Below are positions 1-6,066 of a stretch of DNA of 10,553 bases, one piece after another. Origin of the DNA: Methylothermaceae bacterium (GTDB lineage Bacteria; Pseudomonadota; Gammaproteobacteria; Methylococcales; Methylothermaceae). The notes below the pieces were generated by a model. That model did no database searches and had not been told where the DNA came from. It worked only from the letters and a program-made list of their open reading frames with translations. The translations under genes were made by a program, and so were the position numbers. Where the stretch lies: the NCBI GenBank assembly GCA_027024125.1, contig JALVSV010000391.1, positions 1 through 10,553 on the forward strand, written 5' to 3'. The number at the start of each line of letters is the position of its first letter. Within the stretch, counting starts at the first letter, position 1.

Positions 1-970
1 CATCAAGCCCCATGTACAGAAAACCTTCCGCCCCGAAGTGCTCACTGGCCTCGGAGGATTCGGCGCTCTGTTCGAGCTGCCCTGGAATCGCTATCGAAGG
101 CCGGTACTGGTGTCCGGAACCGATGGCGTCGGCACCAAACTCAAGCTGGCAATGACCATGAACCGTCACGATACCATAGGCATCGACCTGGTCGCCATGT
201 GTGTCAACGATATCATCGTTCAAGGTGCCGAGCCCTTGTTTTTCCTCGACTACTTCGCCACAGGCAGGTTGGAGGTGGAAAAGGCAGCCCATGTCATCGA
301 GGGAATCGCCAACGGTTGCCGGATCGCAGGTTGTGCCCTCATCGGTGGGGAAACCGCCGAAATGCCCGGATTCTATGCGTCAGGGGAATACGATCTTGCA
401 GGTTTCAGCGTCGGTATCGTGGAAAAGGACGAAATCATCGACGGCAGCAGAGTCAAGGCCGGTGACGTCCTGATCGGTCTGGATTCTTCCGGTCCCCATT
501 CCAACGGCTATTCTCTGATCCGCAAGATTCTGGAACTGAGCGGTACCGATCTGAATCTGAACCTTGCCGGCCGTCCCTTGGGAGACTGGCTGCTGGAACC
601 CACACGTATCTACGTCAGATCCCTGTTGTCACTACTAGAGTCCTGTGAGGTCCATGCCCTGGCCCACATCACCGGAGGCGGGATCAGTGAAAATCTCCCG
701 AGGGTATTGCCCGAGGGCCTTGGAGCAGTCATCGATATGAGCTCTTGGTCCATACCTCCCATTTTCACCTGGATACAGGAACAAGGGAATATTCCCATAG
801 AAGAGATGCTCCGTACTTTCAATTGCGGGATCGGGATGATCGTTTGCGTGTCCGCCAGTGAGGCTGACAAGACGGTCCAAACTCTGACCACTCAAGGCGA
901 GGAAGCCCGAATCATAGGTACCGTGGAACAGACTGACATCAGCAACCGGGTTCGCTACATTGGTTGGTAA
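1..970 (+). CDS. purM: Phosphoribosylformylglycinamidine cyclo-ligase (AIR synthetase), 5' end outside the window
   Basis: PurM catalyses the fifth step of de novo purine synthesis: ATP-dependent ring closure of FGAM to 5-aminoimidazole ribotide in the cytoplasm. The reading frame is open from base 2 and ends with TAA at 968-970, giving 322 visible residues. Compared with the roughly 345-residue E. coli protein, about 26 N-terminal residues lie upstream of the window. Visible motifs in order are [61 protein letters not shown] and FNCGIGM, all hallmarks of the AIR synthetase fold and its nucleotide and FGAM sites. A GTG at 38 is internal to the conserved N-terminal region, so it is not the true start. 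purN, which often follows purM in gammaproteobacteria, is not present downstream. The identification is firm. Confidence 0.97.
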   Translation, partial: IKPHVQKTFRPEVLTGLGGFGALFELPWNRYRRPVLVSGTDGVGTKLKLAMTMNRHDTIGIDLVAMCVNDIIVQGAEPLFFLDYFATGRLEVEKAAHVIEGIANGCRIAGCALIGGETAEMPGFYASGEYDLAGFSVGIVEKDEIIDGSRVKAGDVLIGLDSSGPHSNGYSLIRKILELSGTDLNLNLAGRPLGDWLLEPTRIYVRSLLSLLESCEVHALAHITGGGISENLPRVLPEGLGAVIDMSSWSIPPIFTWIQEQGNIPIEEMLRTFNCGIGMIVCVSASEADKTVQTLTTQGEEARIIGTVEQTDISNRVRYIGW

Positions 971-1160
971 ATCATCTCAGAGGGAAAACCGGCGATATGT
1001 TCACAAGGCCGCCATCAGGTCAGAACGAAAAGTCTGCTTCTTGAAGAAATCAACAAAATAGTCAGGTAAACTTAGATTTGGGTGATGTCTTTCCTCCCCG
1101 CCGGCCGGAAGAAGACCTATTGACCGTGAATCCTTTGGAATCTGCTGAATGATCATGTTA

Positions 1161-1173
1161 CCGGTCTGACCGG
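1161..1173. repeat. 13-bp perfect palindrome (possible operator)
   Basis: The sequence reads CCGGTC-T-GACCGG, with two perfect 6-bp arms around one base. It lies about 130 bp upstream of the start of the exported-protein gene. The size and symmetry would suit a dimeric regulator, but no protein is known to bind it and chance cannot be excluded. It is too short and lacks the T-run needed for a terminator. Confidence 0.25.
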
Positions 1174-1287
1174 CGAGGCAAACGTCGTACCGATCACCTT
1201 GAATGGACTCGGAACCCTACATTGAAATCACAAAGTATGGATATCGGAAAGTCAGTTCACCCGTGGTCAGACTACAAAAGTAAAAAT

Positions 1288-1297
1288 AAGGAGGAGG
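1288..1297 (+). promoter_or_regulatory. Strong Shine-Dalgarno site of the exported-protein gene
   Basis: AAGGAGGAGG precedes the ATG at 1301. It offers a full AAGGAGG match with six bases before the start codon, plus a second overlapping GGAGG. It is the strongest ribosome binding site in the window. It fixes the start at 1301 and suggests high translation when the gene is transcribed. Confidence 0.85.
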
Positions 1298-1300
1298 AAC

Positions 1301-1651
1301 ATGAGACTTTGGATCTTTACCAGTTTTTGCCTGTTTTGTAGCTGGGTGGTCGCCGGGGAAACCTCTTGCCCCACCATTTCCATCCATACCGGTCCTGCAA
1401 TCAAATCCTATCGAATCGATGGAGGCAAATGCAGGGACATCAACCAGGGCATTGTCGAAACAGGACAGGATTCCAAACAATTGACATTTTTCGGTATTTC
1501 CCATTGCCGAATCTTTCCAACGCTCCCCAATTCCTGCGATGTCCGAGTCGCCGACCTATTGAGTGCGGACAATAACGGCAATTGTGAAGTAGGGGTTGAA
1601 TGGACATTCATTCCTCATAAAGGGGCTAGCTGCAGCGCAGTCGATCGTTAA
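1301..1651 (+). CDS. Small exported cysteine-rich protein of unknown function
   Basis: This 116-residue protein matches no family I recognise. Residues 1-18 look like a Sec signal peptide: a short basic start (MR), a hydrophobic core around residues 4-17, and a plausible signal peptidase I site after VVA at 16-18. No lipobox is evident. The predicted mature part of about 98 residues contains six cysteines (C23, C44, C69, C79, C95, C111), an even number that fits three disulfides in an oxidising compartment. Two further cysteines (C10, C13) fall inside the signal peptide. The mature chain has no obvious membrane segment and reads as a compact, mostly beta-like domain. The gene stands alone between purM and the convergent nrdB, with its own very strong ribosome binding site. 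An inhibitor, binding protein or envelope protein are all possible, but nothing in the sequence decides this. That it is a real gene is well supported by the ribosome site, signal peptide and cysteine pattern. Confidence 0.8.
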   Translation: MRLWIFTSFCLFCSWVVAGETSCPTISIHTGPAIKSYRIDGGKCRDINQGIVETGQDSKQLTFFGISHCRIFPTLPNSCDVRVADLLSADNNGNCEVGVEWTFIPHKGASCSAVDR

Positions 1652-1660
1652 TCTTGAAAC

Positions 1661-1705
1661 CAGCCGCCCATAAACACATGACCGACAGTGTTGTCTGGGC
1701 GGCTG
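1661..1705. terminator. Hairpin between convergent genes, possible bidirectional terminator
   Basis: CAGCCGCCCA at 1661-1670 pairs perfectly with TGGGCGGCTG at 1696-1705. The 25-base loop contains a smaller stem, GACA/TGTC at 1684-1687 and 1692-1695, stacked directly against the 3' arm. It starts 9 bp after the stop of the exported-protein gene and 75 bp from the stop of nrdB, so it sits where both convergent transcripts should end. Neither side has the T-run of a classical intrinsic terminator, so it may act as a weak terminator, a Rho-assisted end or a 3'-end stabiliser. Confidence 0.45.
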
Positions 1706-1779
1706 ATAGCATTGTTATTGAGCTACAACCTTTCGCCTTTCCAAGCGAAATCTGCCGCAAAACCAAATTGTTTTCTGAC

Positions 1780-2946
1780 TCACTCCCAACTCAATGCCCC
1801 CCCAGTCTGATACTCCGTCACCCGGGTCTCGAAGAAATTCTTTTCCTTGCGGAACCCGATCTGCTCTTCCCACCAGGGCAGGCTTTCAGCCTCATCTTCG
1901 GAATAGATCGGATTGAACCCCATATCCAGCAGTCTTCGATTCACCAGATAGCGGACGTGGCGGCGGTGTAGCTCGATGTCGTAACCGAGGATCGGTTTGA
2001 TGGTGTATTCGGCGTAGGCCTCCTCCAGCTCCATTGCCTCGTGCATGAGTCGGTGGGCTTCCGACTCCTCGATACGGGCCTCGGGAACCTCCTGCCACAA
2101 CGCCCAGATCAGGGAGCGGCCGAAGGCCACATGGCCGGATTCGTCGCGGGCGATGTACTGCAGCTGCTCCCCGGTACGAGACATCAAACGGCGGCGCTGC
2201 ATAGAAAAGATGGGGCAGAAATTGGCCATGAACCAGACGCCCTCGAAGATCATGTAGTAGAAGAACAAACCGCGCATGTATTCCTGCAGGTTGCCATTGT
2301 TGCCTTGCAATCCCCGGGTCATGGCGTTGCTGTATTCGAACTTGGCACGGATCTGCGGCACCTTCTTATACAGCAGGTAGATTTCGTCCTCGTCGAAATT
2401 GAGGGATTCGATGATGTGCTGGTAGCTCATCGAATGAATGGTCTCCTGGTGCATCTGGGCGATGACGGCCATGCCCACCTCGGGTGCAGTGATGCGCTCA
2501 TACACTGCCAGCGCCAGGTTGCGCTGGTGCAAGGCATCGGCGGTGGTGAGCGTGGCAAATGTAGTGAAGAAGGTGTGTCGCTCGTTGTCGTTGAGCTCCC
2601 TGAGCGACATCAGGTCCTCACCCATGCCTATTTCAGTCGGCATCCAGAAATTGCGCTGGGACATCATATAGGCATCCCAGGCCCAGCGGTATTTGATCGG
2701 AGCGATGTTGGCGGTGAGATCGCTGCCGCCAAGCAGCCTCTTCTCCGACTCCAGCGCCGGCTCCGCCTCCAAATCAGCTGCCTGAGGCGGCATGGTGGTC
2801 GCTTGCCCGGCAGTGGTTTCCTCGGTGCGTTTATGAATCCCATCCCTGGGATTCACCTCTCCGGGGCCAGCCTGACGGCTGTTCATATGTGTTCCAGACA
2901 CATTTGTCTGTTTGATGTTTTCGATCGGATCGTCCCAGTTCAACAT
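1780..2946 (-). CDS. nrdB: Class Ia ribonucleoside-diphosphate reductase, beta (radical-generating) subunit
   Basis: NrdB houses the diiron-tyrosyl radical cofactor that starts reduction of ribonucleoside diphosphates to deoxy forms in NrdA. The protein has 388 residues and starts MLNWDDP. Residues 8-65 are a low-complexity, probably flexible extension before the ferritin-like helical core. By alignment with E. coli R2, the metal ligands appear to be D137, E168, H171 (ETIHSMSY), E235 (FEGVWF), E269 and H272 (ARDESGH). The radical tyrosine is Y175, so this is a tyrosyl-radical enzyme and not the Phe-type class Ic. The C-terminal tail, after the FFETRVTEYQ motif at 371-380, is the part expected to bind NrdA. 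A clear AAGGAG at 2955-2960 fixes the start at 2946. The gene lies 72 bp downstream of nrdA on the same strand and is probably co-transcribed from the promoter near 5900. The stop is in the convergent gap facing the exported-protein gene. Confidence 0.97.
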   Translation of the reverse strand: MLNWDDPIENIKQTNVSGTHMNSRQAGPGEVNPRDGIHKRTEETTAGQATTMPPQAADLEAEPALESEKRLLGGSDLTANIAPIKYRWAWDAYMMSQRNFWMPTEIGMGEDLMSLRELNDNERHTFFTTFATLTTADALHQRNLALAVYERITAPEVGMAVIAQMHQETIHSMSYQHIIESLNFDEDEIYLLYKKVPQIRAKFEYSNAMTRGLQGNNGNLQEYMRGLFFYYMIFEGVWFMANFCPIFSMQRRRLMSRTGEQLQYIARDESGHVAFGRSLIWALWQEVPEARIEESEAHRLMHEAMELEEAYAEYTIKPILGYDIELHRRHVRYLVNRRLLDMGFNPIYSEDEAESLPWWEEQIGFRKEKNFFETRVTEYQTGGALSWE

Positions 2947-2954
2947 GGCGCGTG

Positions 2955-2960
2955 CTCCTT
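2955..2960 (-). promoter_or_regulatory. Ribosome binding site of nrdB
   Basis: On the minus strand this reads AAGGAG, eight bases before the ATG at 2946. It supports the MLNWDDP start rather than the internal Met at residue 21. Confidence 0.8.
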
Positions 2961-3001
2961 TGATGTGTCTTGTATCTGGTAAGTCTCGTGAACCTTTGGA
3001 A

Positions 3002-3016
3002 CAGGTTTGAAACCTG
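3002..3016. repeat. 15-bp perfect palindrome in the nrdA-nrdB gap
   Basis: The plus strand reads CAGGTTT-G-AAACCTG, with two perfect 7-bp arms around one base. It starts just after the nrdA stop codon and so falls in the mRNA between the two cistrons. There is no T-run, so it is not an intrinsic terminator. It could form a small stem that stabilises the nrdA 3' end or tunes nrdB level, or be a relic of a dispersed intergenic repeat. Only its symmetry is seen directly. Confidence 0.45.
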
Positions 3017-3018
3017 CC

Positions 3019-5853
3019 CTACTGGCATGCCTCGCATTCGGGATCAATGATGGAGCAGACCTTGGGGCCTTCTGGCTCTTCCGCTGCTGCCTTGTCGGTA
3101 TGGCGCTCGACTCTCGACGCCCCCAGCGAGCGCAGGTAGTAAGTGGTCTTGAGGCCACGTAGCCAGGCGAGTTTGTAGAGCGCATCGAGCTTCTTGCCGG
3201 AAGGCTCTGGCATGTAGAGGTTCAGGGACTGACTCTGATCCAGCCACTTCTGCCTTCTGGAGGCGGCCTCCACCAGCCAGCGCGGATCGATCTCGAAGGC
3301 AGTGGCGTACAGCTGCTTCAACTGGTCCGGAATCGTGTCGATCATCTGCACACTGCCGTCATAGTATTTAAGGTCACTGACCACTACCTCATCCCACAAT
3401 CCGTGTGCCTTCAAATCGTTGACCAGATAGGGATTGACCACCGTGAACTCCCCCGACAGGTTCGATTTCACATACAGGTTCTGATAGGTGGGTTCGATCG
3501 ACTGGGAAACCCCGCAGATATTGGAGATGGTAGCGGTAGGCGCGATGGCCAGACAATTGGAATTGCGCATACCGACGGTCTTTACCTTTTCCCTGAGGTC
3601 CTCCCAGTCCAGCCGGGTGGTGCGGTCCATTTCCAGATAGTCACCGCGCGAGGCAGCCAGATGATCGATCGAGTCGATGGGCAGAATGCCCTGACTCCAC
3701 AGGGACCCATCGAAGCTCGCATAGCTGCCGCGCTCTTCGGCCAATTCGGTCGAGGCCAAAATGGCGTAGTAACTGAGCACTTCCATGCTGTGGTCGGCGA
3801 ACTCCACCGCCTCCTGGGAGGCATAGGGTATACGCAGCTTGTACAAAGCATCCTGGAAACCCATGAGGCCCAACCCTACCGGGCGGTGGCGCAGATTGGA
3901 GCGGCGTGCCTTGGGAACGCTGTAGAAGTTGATGTCGATGACGTTGTCTAGCATCCGCATGGCAGTACGTACCGTGCGGGCCAGTTTCTCTTCGTCGAGG
4001 CCGTCTCCGGTCACGTGGGCGGGCAGGTTGACCGAACCCAGATTACACACCGCGATCTCATCGTCGGAAGTGTTGAGGGTGATCTCGGTACAGAGGTTGG
4101 AGCTGTGTACCACCCCCACGTGCTGCTGGGGGGAGCGCAGGTTGCAGGGATCCTTGAAGGTGATCCAGGGATGGCCGGTTTCGAACAGCATGGTGAGCAT
4201 CTTGCGCCACAACTGCACGGCAGGCACCTTCTTGAACAGCCTGATGTCGCCTCTTGCCGCTTTTTCTTCGTAGGCCAGATAGGCCTGCTCGAAGTCCATG
4301 CCGAATTTGTCGTGAAGGTCAGGCACGTCATCGGGGGAGAACAGGGTCCACTCGCCTTCCTCTGCCACCCGTTTCATGAACAGATCGGGTACCCAGTTGG
4401 CGGTGTTCATATCGTGGGTGCGGCGCCGTTCCTCACCGGTATTCTTGCGAAGTTCCAGGAATTCCTCGATATCCAGGTGCCAGGTTTCCAGATAGGCGCA
4501 GATGGCCCCCTTGCGCTTGCCCCCCTGGTTGACCGCCACCGCGGTGTCGTTGGCCACCTTCATGAAGGGCACCACCCCCTGGGAGATGCCATTGGTGCCC
4601 TTGATGTGAGCACCCATTGCCCGAACCCTGGTCCAGTCGTTACCCAGCCCGCCGGCATATTTGGACAGCATGGCATCTTCCTTGATACCGTTGAAGATTC
4701 CCTCCAGATCATCAGGTATCGTCGTCAGATAACAGGAGGACAGTTGCGGCCTCAGGGTGCCGGCATTGAACAGGGTGGGAGTCGAACACATGAAATCGAA
4801 GTTGGACAATATCCGGTAAAACTCGATCGCCCGGGATTCACGGTCGATCTCGTTTTTGGCCAGCCCCATTGCCACCCGCATGAAAAACGCCTGTGGCAAT
4901 TCAAAGCGCGTGCCCTGATGATGGATGAAATAACGGTCGTAGAGAGTCTGGAGGCCAAGATACGTGAACCGGAAGTCACCTTTGGGCTGAATCGCCCTGC
5001 CTAGTTGTTCCAGGTCATACTGGCCCAGCACCGGATCGAGTAGTTCCAATTCGATGCCCCGTCGAATGTAACGCTCAAAATACTCGGCGTAATTTTCTTC
5101 CATCTCGCCACCAGTGGCGGTTTCGAAGTGACCACTGAGAAATCCGAGCGCCTCGGAGCGGATCTTGTCCAACAACAACCGGGCAGCCACGTAGCTGTAA
5201 TCGGGCGACTGCTCGATTCTGAGGCGCGCGGCCATGATCAAGGTCTCGGTCACCTCGTTTTCGGGCACGCCATCGTACAGGTTACGTTGCGCCTCGCTCA
5301 GTATCCAGTTGACATCCGCATCCTCCAAAGACTGACAGGCCTCCTCCACCAGTCGCTGCATACGCATTTCATCCAGGGGCTTGCGATGGCCTTCTGCGTC
5401 AGTCACGTGCAAGGAGGTCTGGCGTGTTCGTTTTTCCGCTTTTTCTTTCTCCGTTCGCAGTCGTTTGCGCTCCTCACGGTAGAGCACATAGGCGCGCGCC
5501 ACCTTGTGATGTTCACCGCGCATCAGCGCCAACTCCACCTGATCCTGAATGTCCTCGATATGGATGGTGCCACCACTGGGTAGTCTGCGCATCAAGGCTT
5601 TGACCACCTGTTCGGTCAGTTCGGCACAGGTGTCATGAATCCTCCGGCTGGCAGCTGCCTGCCCTCCTTCGACCGCCAGAAAGGCCTTGGTGATGGCGAC
5701 CCGGATCTTGCCGGCATCAAAGCCTGTTAGCTTGCCATTACGGCGGATGACCTTGAGCTCCACCGGAATCATCGCCTGCACTTCCGCACTCAGATCGGCT
5801 GGAGCAAAGGTTTCTGCAGGATGGACCTGCGGACTGACGAGATTGGAATCCAT
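3019..5853 (-). CDS. nrdA: Class Ia ribonucleoside-diphosphate reductase, alpha (catalytic) subunit with two ATP-cones
   Basis: NrdA binds ribonucleoside diphosphates and reduces them using the radical supplied by NrdB, giving the deoxynucleotides for DNA synthesis. The 944-residue protein is longer than E. coli NrdA (about 760). The extra length is at the N-terminus, where residues 32-130 form one ATP-cone (VIRRNGKLTGFDAGKI) and residues 147-237 form a second region that aligns with the E. coli cone (LYDGVPENEVTETLI, DYSYVAARL). The catalytic core shows the redox cysteine pair C374 (LSSC) and C603 (AVCNLGSVNL), and the active-site N586, C588 and E590 (NLCTE). The radical-transfer tyrosines are Y905-Y906 (LKTTYY). 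The C-terminal tail has C933, C940 and C943 (CSIIDPECEACQ), the thioredoxin-accessible shuttle cysteines. AAGGGAGG at 5859-5866 supports the start at 5853. It is the first gene of the nrdAB operon. Confidence 0.98.
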   Translation of the reverse strand: MDSNLVSPQVHPAETFAPADLSAEVQAMIPVELKVIRRNGKLTGFDAGKIRVAITKAFLAVEGGQAAASRRIHDTCAELTEQVVKALMRRLPSGGTIHIEDIQDQVELALMRGEHHKVARAYVLYREERKRLRTEKEKAEKRTRQTSLHVTDAEGHRKPLDEMRMQRLVEEACQSLEDADVNWILSEAQRNLYDGVPENEVTETLIMAARLRIEQSPDYSYVAARLLLDKIRSEALGFLSGHFETATGGEMEENYAEYFERYIRRGIELELLDPVLGQYDLEQLGRAIQPKGDFRFTYLGLQTLYDRYFIHHQGTRFELPQAFFMRVAMGLAKNEIDRESRAIEFYRILSNFDFMCSTPTLFNAGTLRPQLSSCYLTTIPDDLEGIFNGIKEDAMLSKYAGGLGNDWTRVRAMGAHIKGTNGISQGVVPFMKVANDTAVAVNQGGKRKGAICAYLETWHLDIEEFLELRKNTGEERRRTHDMNTANWVPDLFMKRVAEEGEWTLFSPDDVPDLHDKFGMDFEQAYLAYEEKAARGDIRLFKKVPAVQLWRKMLTMLFETGHPWITFKDPCNLRSPQQHVGVVHSSNLCTEITLNTSDDEIAVCNLGSVNLPAHVTGDGLDEEKLARTVRTAMRMLDNVIDINFYSVPKARRSNLRHRPVGLGLMGFQDALYKLRIPYASQEAVEFADHSMEVLSYYAILASTELAEERGSYASFDGSLWSQGILPIDSIDHLAASRGDYLEMDRTTRLDWEDLREKVKTVGMRNSNCLAIAPTATISNICGVSQSIEPTYQNLYVKSNLSGEFTVVNPYLVNDLKAHGLWDEVVVSDLKYYDGSVQMIDTIPDQLKQLYATAFEIDPRWLVEAASRRQKWLDQSQSLNLYMPEPSGKKLDALYKLAWLRGLKTTYYLRSLGASRVERHTDKAAAEEPEGPKVCSIIDPECEACQ

Positions 5854-5858
5854 GACTG

Positions 5859-5866
5859 CCTCCCTT
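5859..5866 (-). promoter_or_regulatory. Ribosome binding site of nrdA
   Basis: The minus strand reads AAGGGAGG, five bases before the ATG at 5853. This is a near-consensus site and confirms the chosen start of nrdA. Confidence 0.8.
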
Positions 5867-5895
5867 GGGGTTATACAGGAATAAAACGCTTACAA

Positions 5896-5911
5896 ACACT
5901 ATAGACTGTGT
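5896..5911. promoter_or_regulatory. NrdR box 1, overlapping the nrdA -10 element
   Basis: The plus strand reads ACACTATAGACTGTGT, an almost complete match to the published NrdR-box consensus ACACwATATATwGTGT, with both outer half-sites intact. NrdR is the zinc-ribbon/ATP-cone repressor of ribonucleotide reductase genes. The -10 hexamer of nrdA lies inside this box, so bound NrdR would block the promoter. nrdR itself is not in the window. Confidence 0.85.
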
Positions 5912-5927
5912 TCTTGAAATACGTCAA
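5898..5927 (-). promoter_or_regulatory. Predicted sigma70 promoter of nrdAB
   Basis: On the minus strand, TTGACG (5927-5922) matches the -35 consensus at five of six bases. After an 18-bp spacer, TATAGT (5903-5898) matches the -10 at five of six. Transcription would start near 5891, giving a leader of about 37 bases that includes the nrdA ribosome site. The -10 is inside NrdR box 1 and the -35 lies between the two boxes, touching box 2. This is the layout expected for NrdR repression. The promoter is predicted by eye. Confidence 0.7.
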
Positions 5928-5943
5928 CCCCAATATACTGTGT
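5928..5943. promoter_or_regulatory. NrdR box 2, upstream of the nrdA -35 element
   Basis: The plus strand reads CCCCAATATACTGTGT, matching the NrdR-box consensus at 13 of 16 positions. One half-site (TGTGT) is intact and the other is degenerate. It starts exactly 32 bp from the start of box 1, about three helical turns, which is the usual spacing of paired NrdR boxes. The pairing makes this weaker copy credible. Confidence 0.75.
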
Positions 5944-5949
5944 TTTTTG

Positions 5950-5980
5950 TGTGCATAGGCTGTGCACAGACTGTGGATAA
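5950..5980 (-). promoter_or_regulatory. Helically phased DnaA-box array upstream of nrdA
   Basis: Three 9-mers begin exactly 11 bp apart on the plus strand: TGTGCATAG (5950-5958), TGTGCACAG (5961-5969) and TGTGGATAA (5972-5980). The last is a perfect DnaA box, reading TTATCCACA on the minus strand. The first differs from the TTATNCACA consensus at one position and the middle at two. The nrdAB operon of E. coli is known to have DnaA boxes upstream that tie it to replication initiation. This array lies just upstream of NrdR box 2 and also in the upstream region of the divergent permease gene. Confidence 0.7.
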
Positions 5981-6066
5981 AATTTTTCTGCTCCCCGACC
6001 ATGTCTTTGGCACAATATGGCAGGAGAGGAGCGACGCCCCTGGATAAGAAACATAACGAGTAAGCC

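Larger units (their letters stand above)
971..1300. other. Non-coding gap between purM and the exported-protein gene
   Basis: This 330-bp stretch has no open frame with convincing coding character on either strand. It must hold the purM 3' end and the promoter of the exported-protein gene. I find no G+C-rich stem followed by a T-run after purM, and no well-spaced -35/-10 pair. TTGACC at 1120-1125 has no good -10 partner. Two short palindromes are present: TTCTT-G-AAGAA at 1038-1048 and CCGGTC-T-GACCGG at 1161-1173. The strong ribosome binding site at the end belongs to the next gene. Confidence 0.7.

Noticed and set aside
1038..1048. TTCTT-G-AAGAA palindrome as a purM terminator
   Set aside because: The stem is five A/T-rich pairs with no T-run, too weak to end transcription.
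1217..1504. Minus-strand open frame opposite the start of the exported-protein gene
   Set aside because: The plus-strand gene has a signal peptide and an excellent ribosome site. The minus-strand frame has neither.
1654..1971. Open frame right after the exported-protein gene
   Set aside because: It has no ribosome site, runs through the hairpin and into antisense nrdB, and its product resembles nothing.
1780..2946. NrdB as a class Ic (radical tyrosine replaced) or metal-free variant
   Set aside because: Y175 is present in ETIHSMSY and all six metal-ligand positions are intact, so it is the ordinary tyrosyl-radical type.
2041..2982. 313-codon open frame on the plus strand inside nrdB
   Set aside because: It is fully antisense to NrdB core motifs, and its translation has no family features. 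It is a shadow frame.
3403..3951. 182-codon open frame on the plus strand inside nrdA
   Set aside because: It is antisense to conserved NrdA sequence with no start signal.
4015..5004. 329-codon open frame on the plus strand inside nrdA
   Set aside because: It is antisense to highly conserved catalytic NrdA sequence, has no ribosome site and no recognisable domain. Its openness follows from the codon use of nrdA.
5978..5983. TAAAAT as a -10 element for the permease gene
   Set aside because: No acceptable -35 lies 16 to 18 bp upstream, and the bases belong largely to the perfect DnaA box. The permease promoter remains unidentified.
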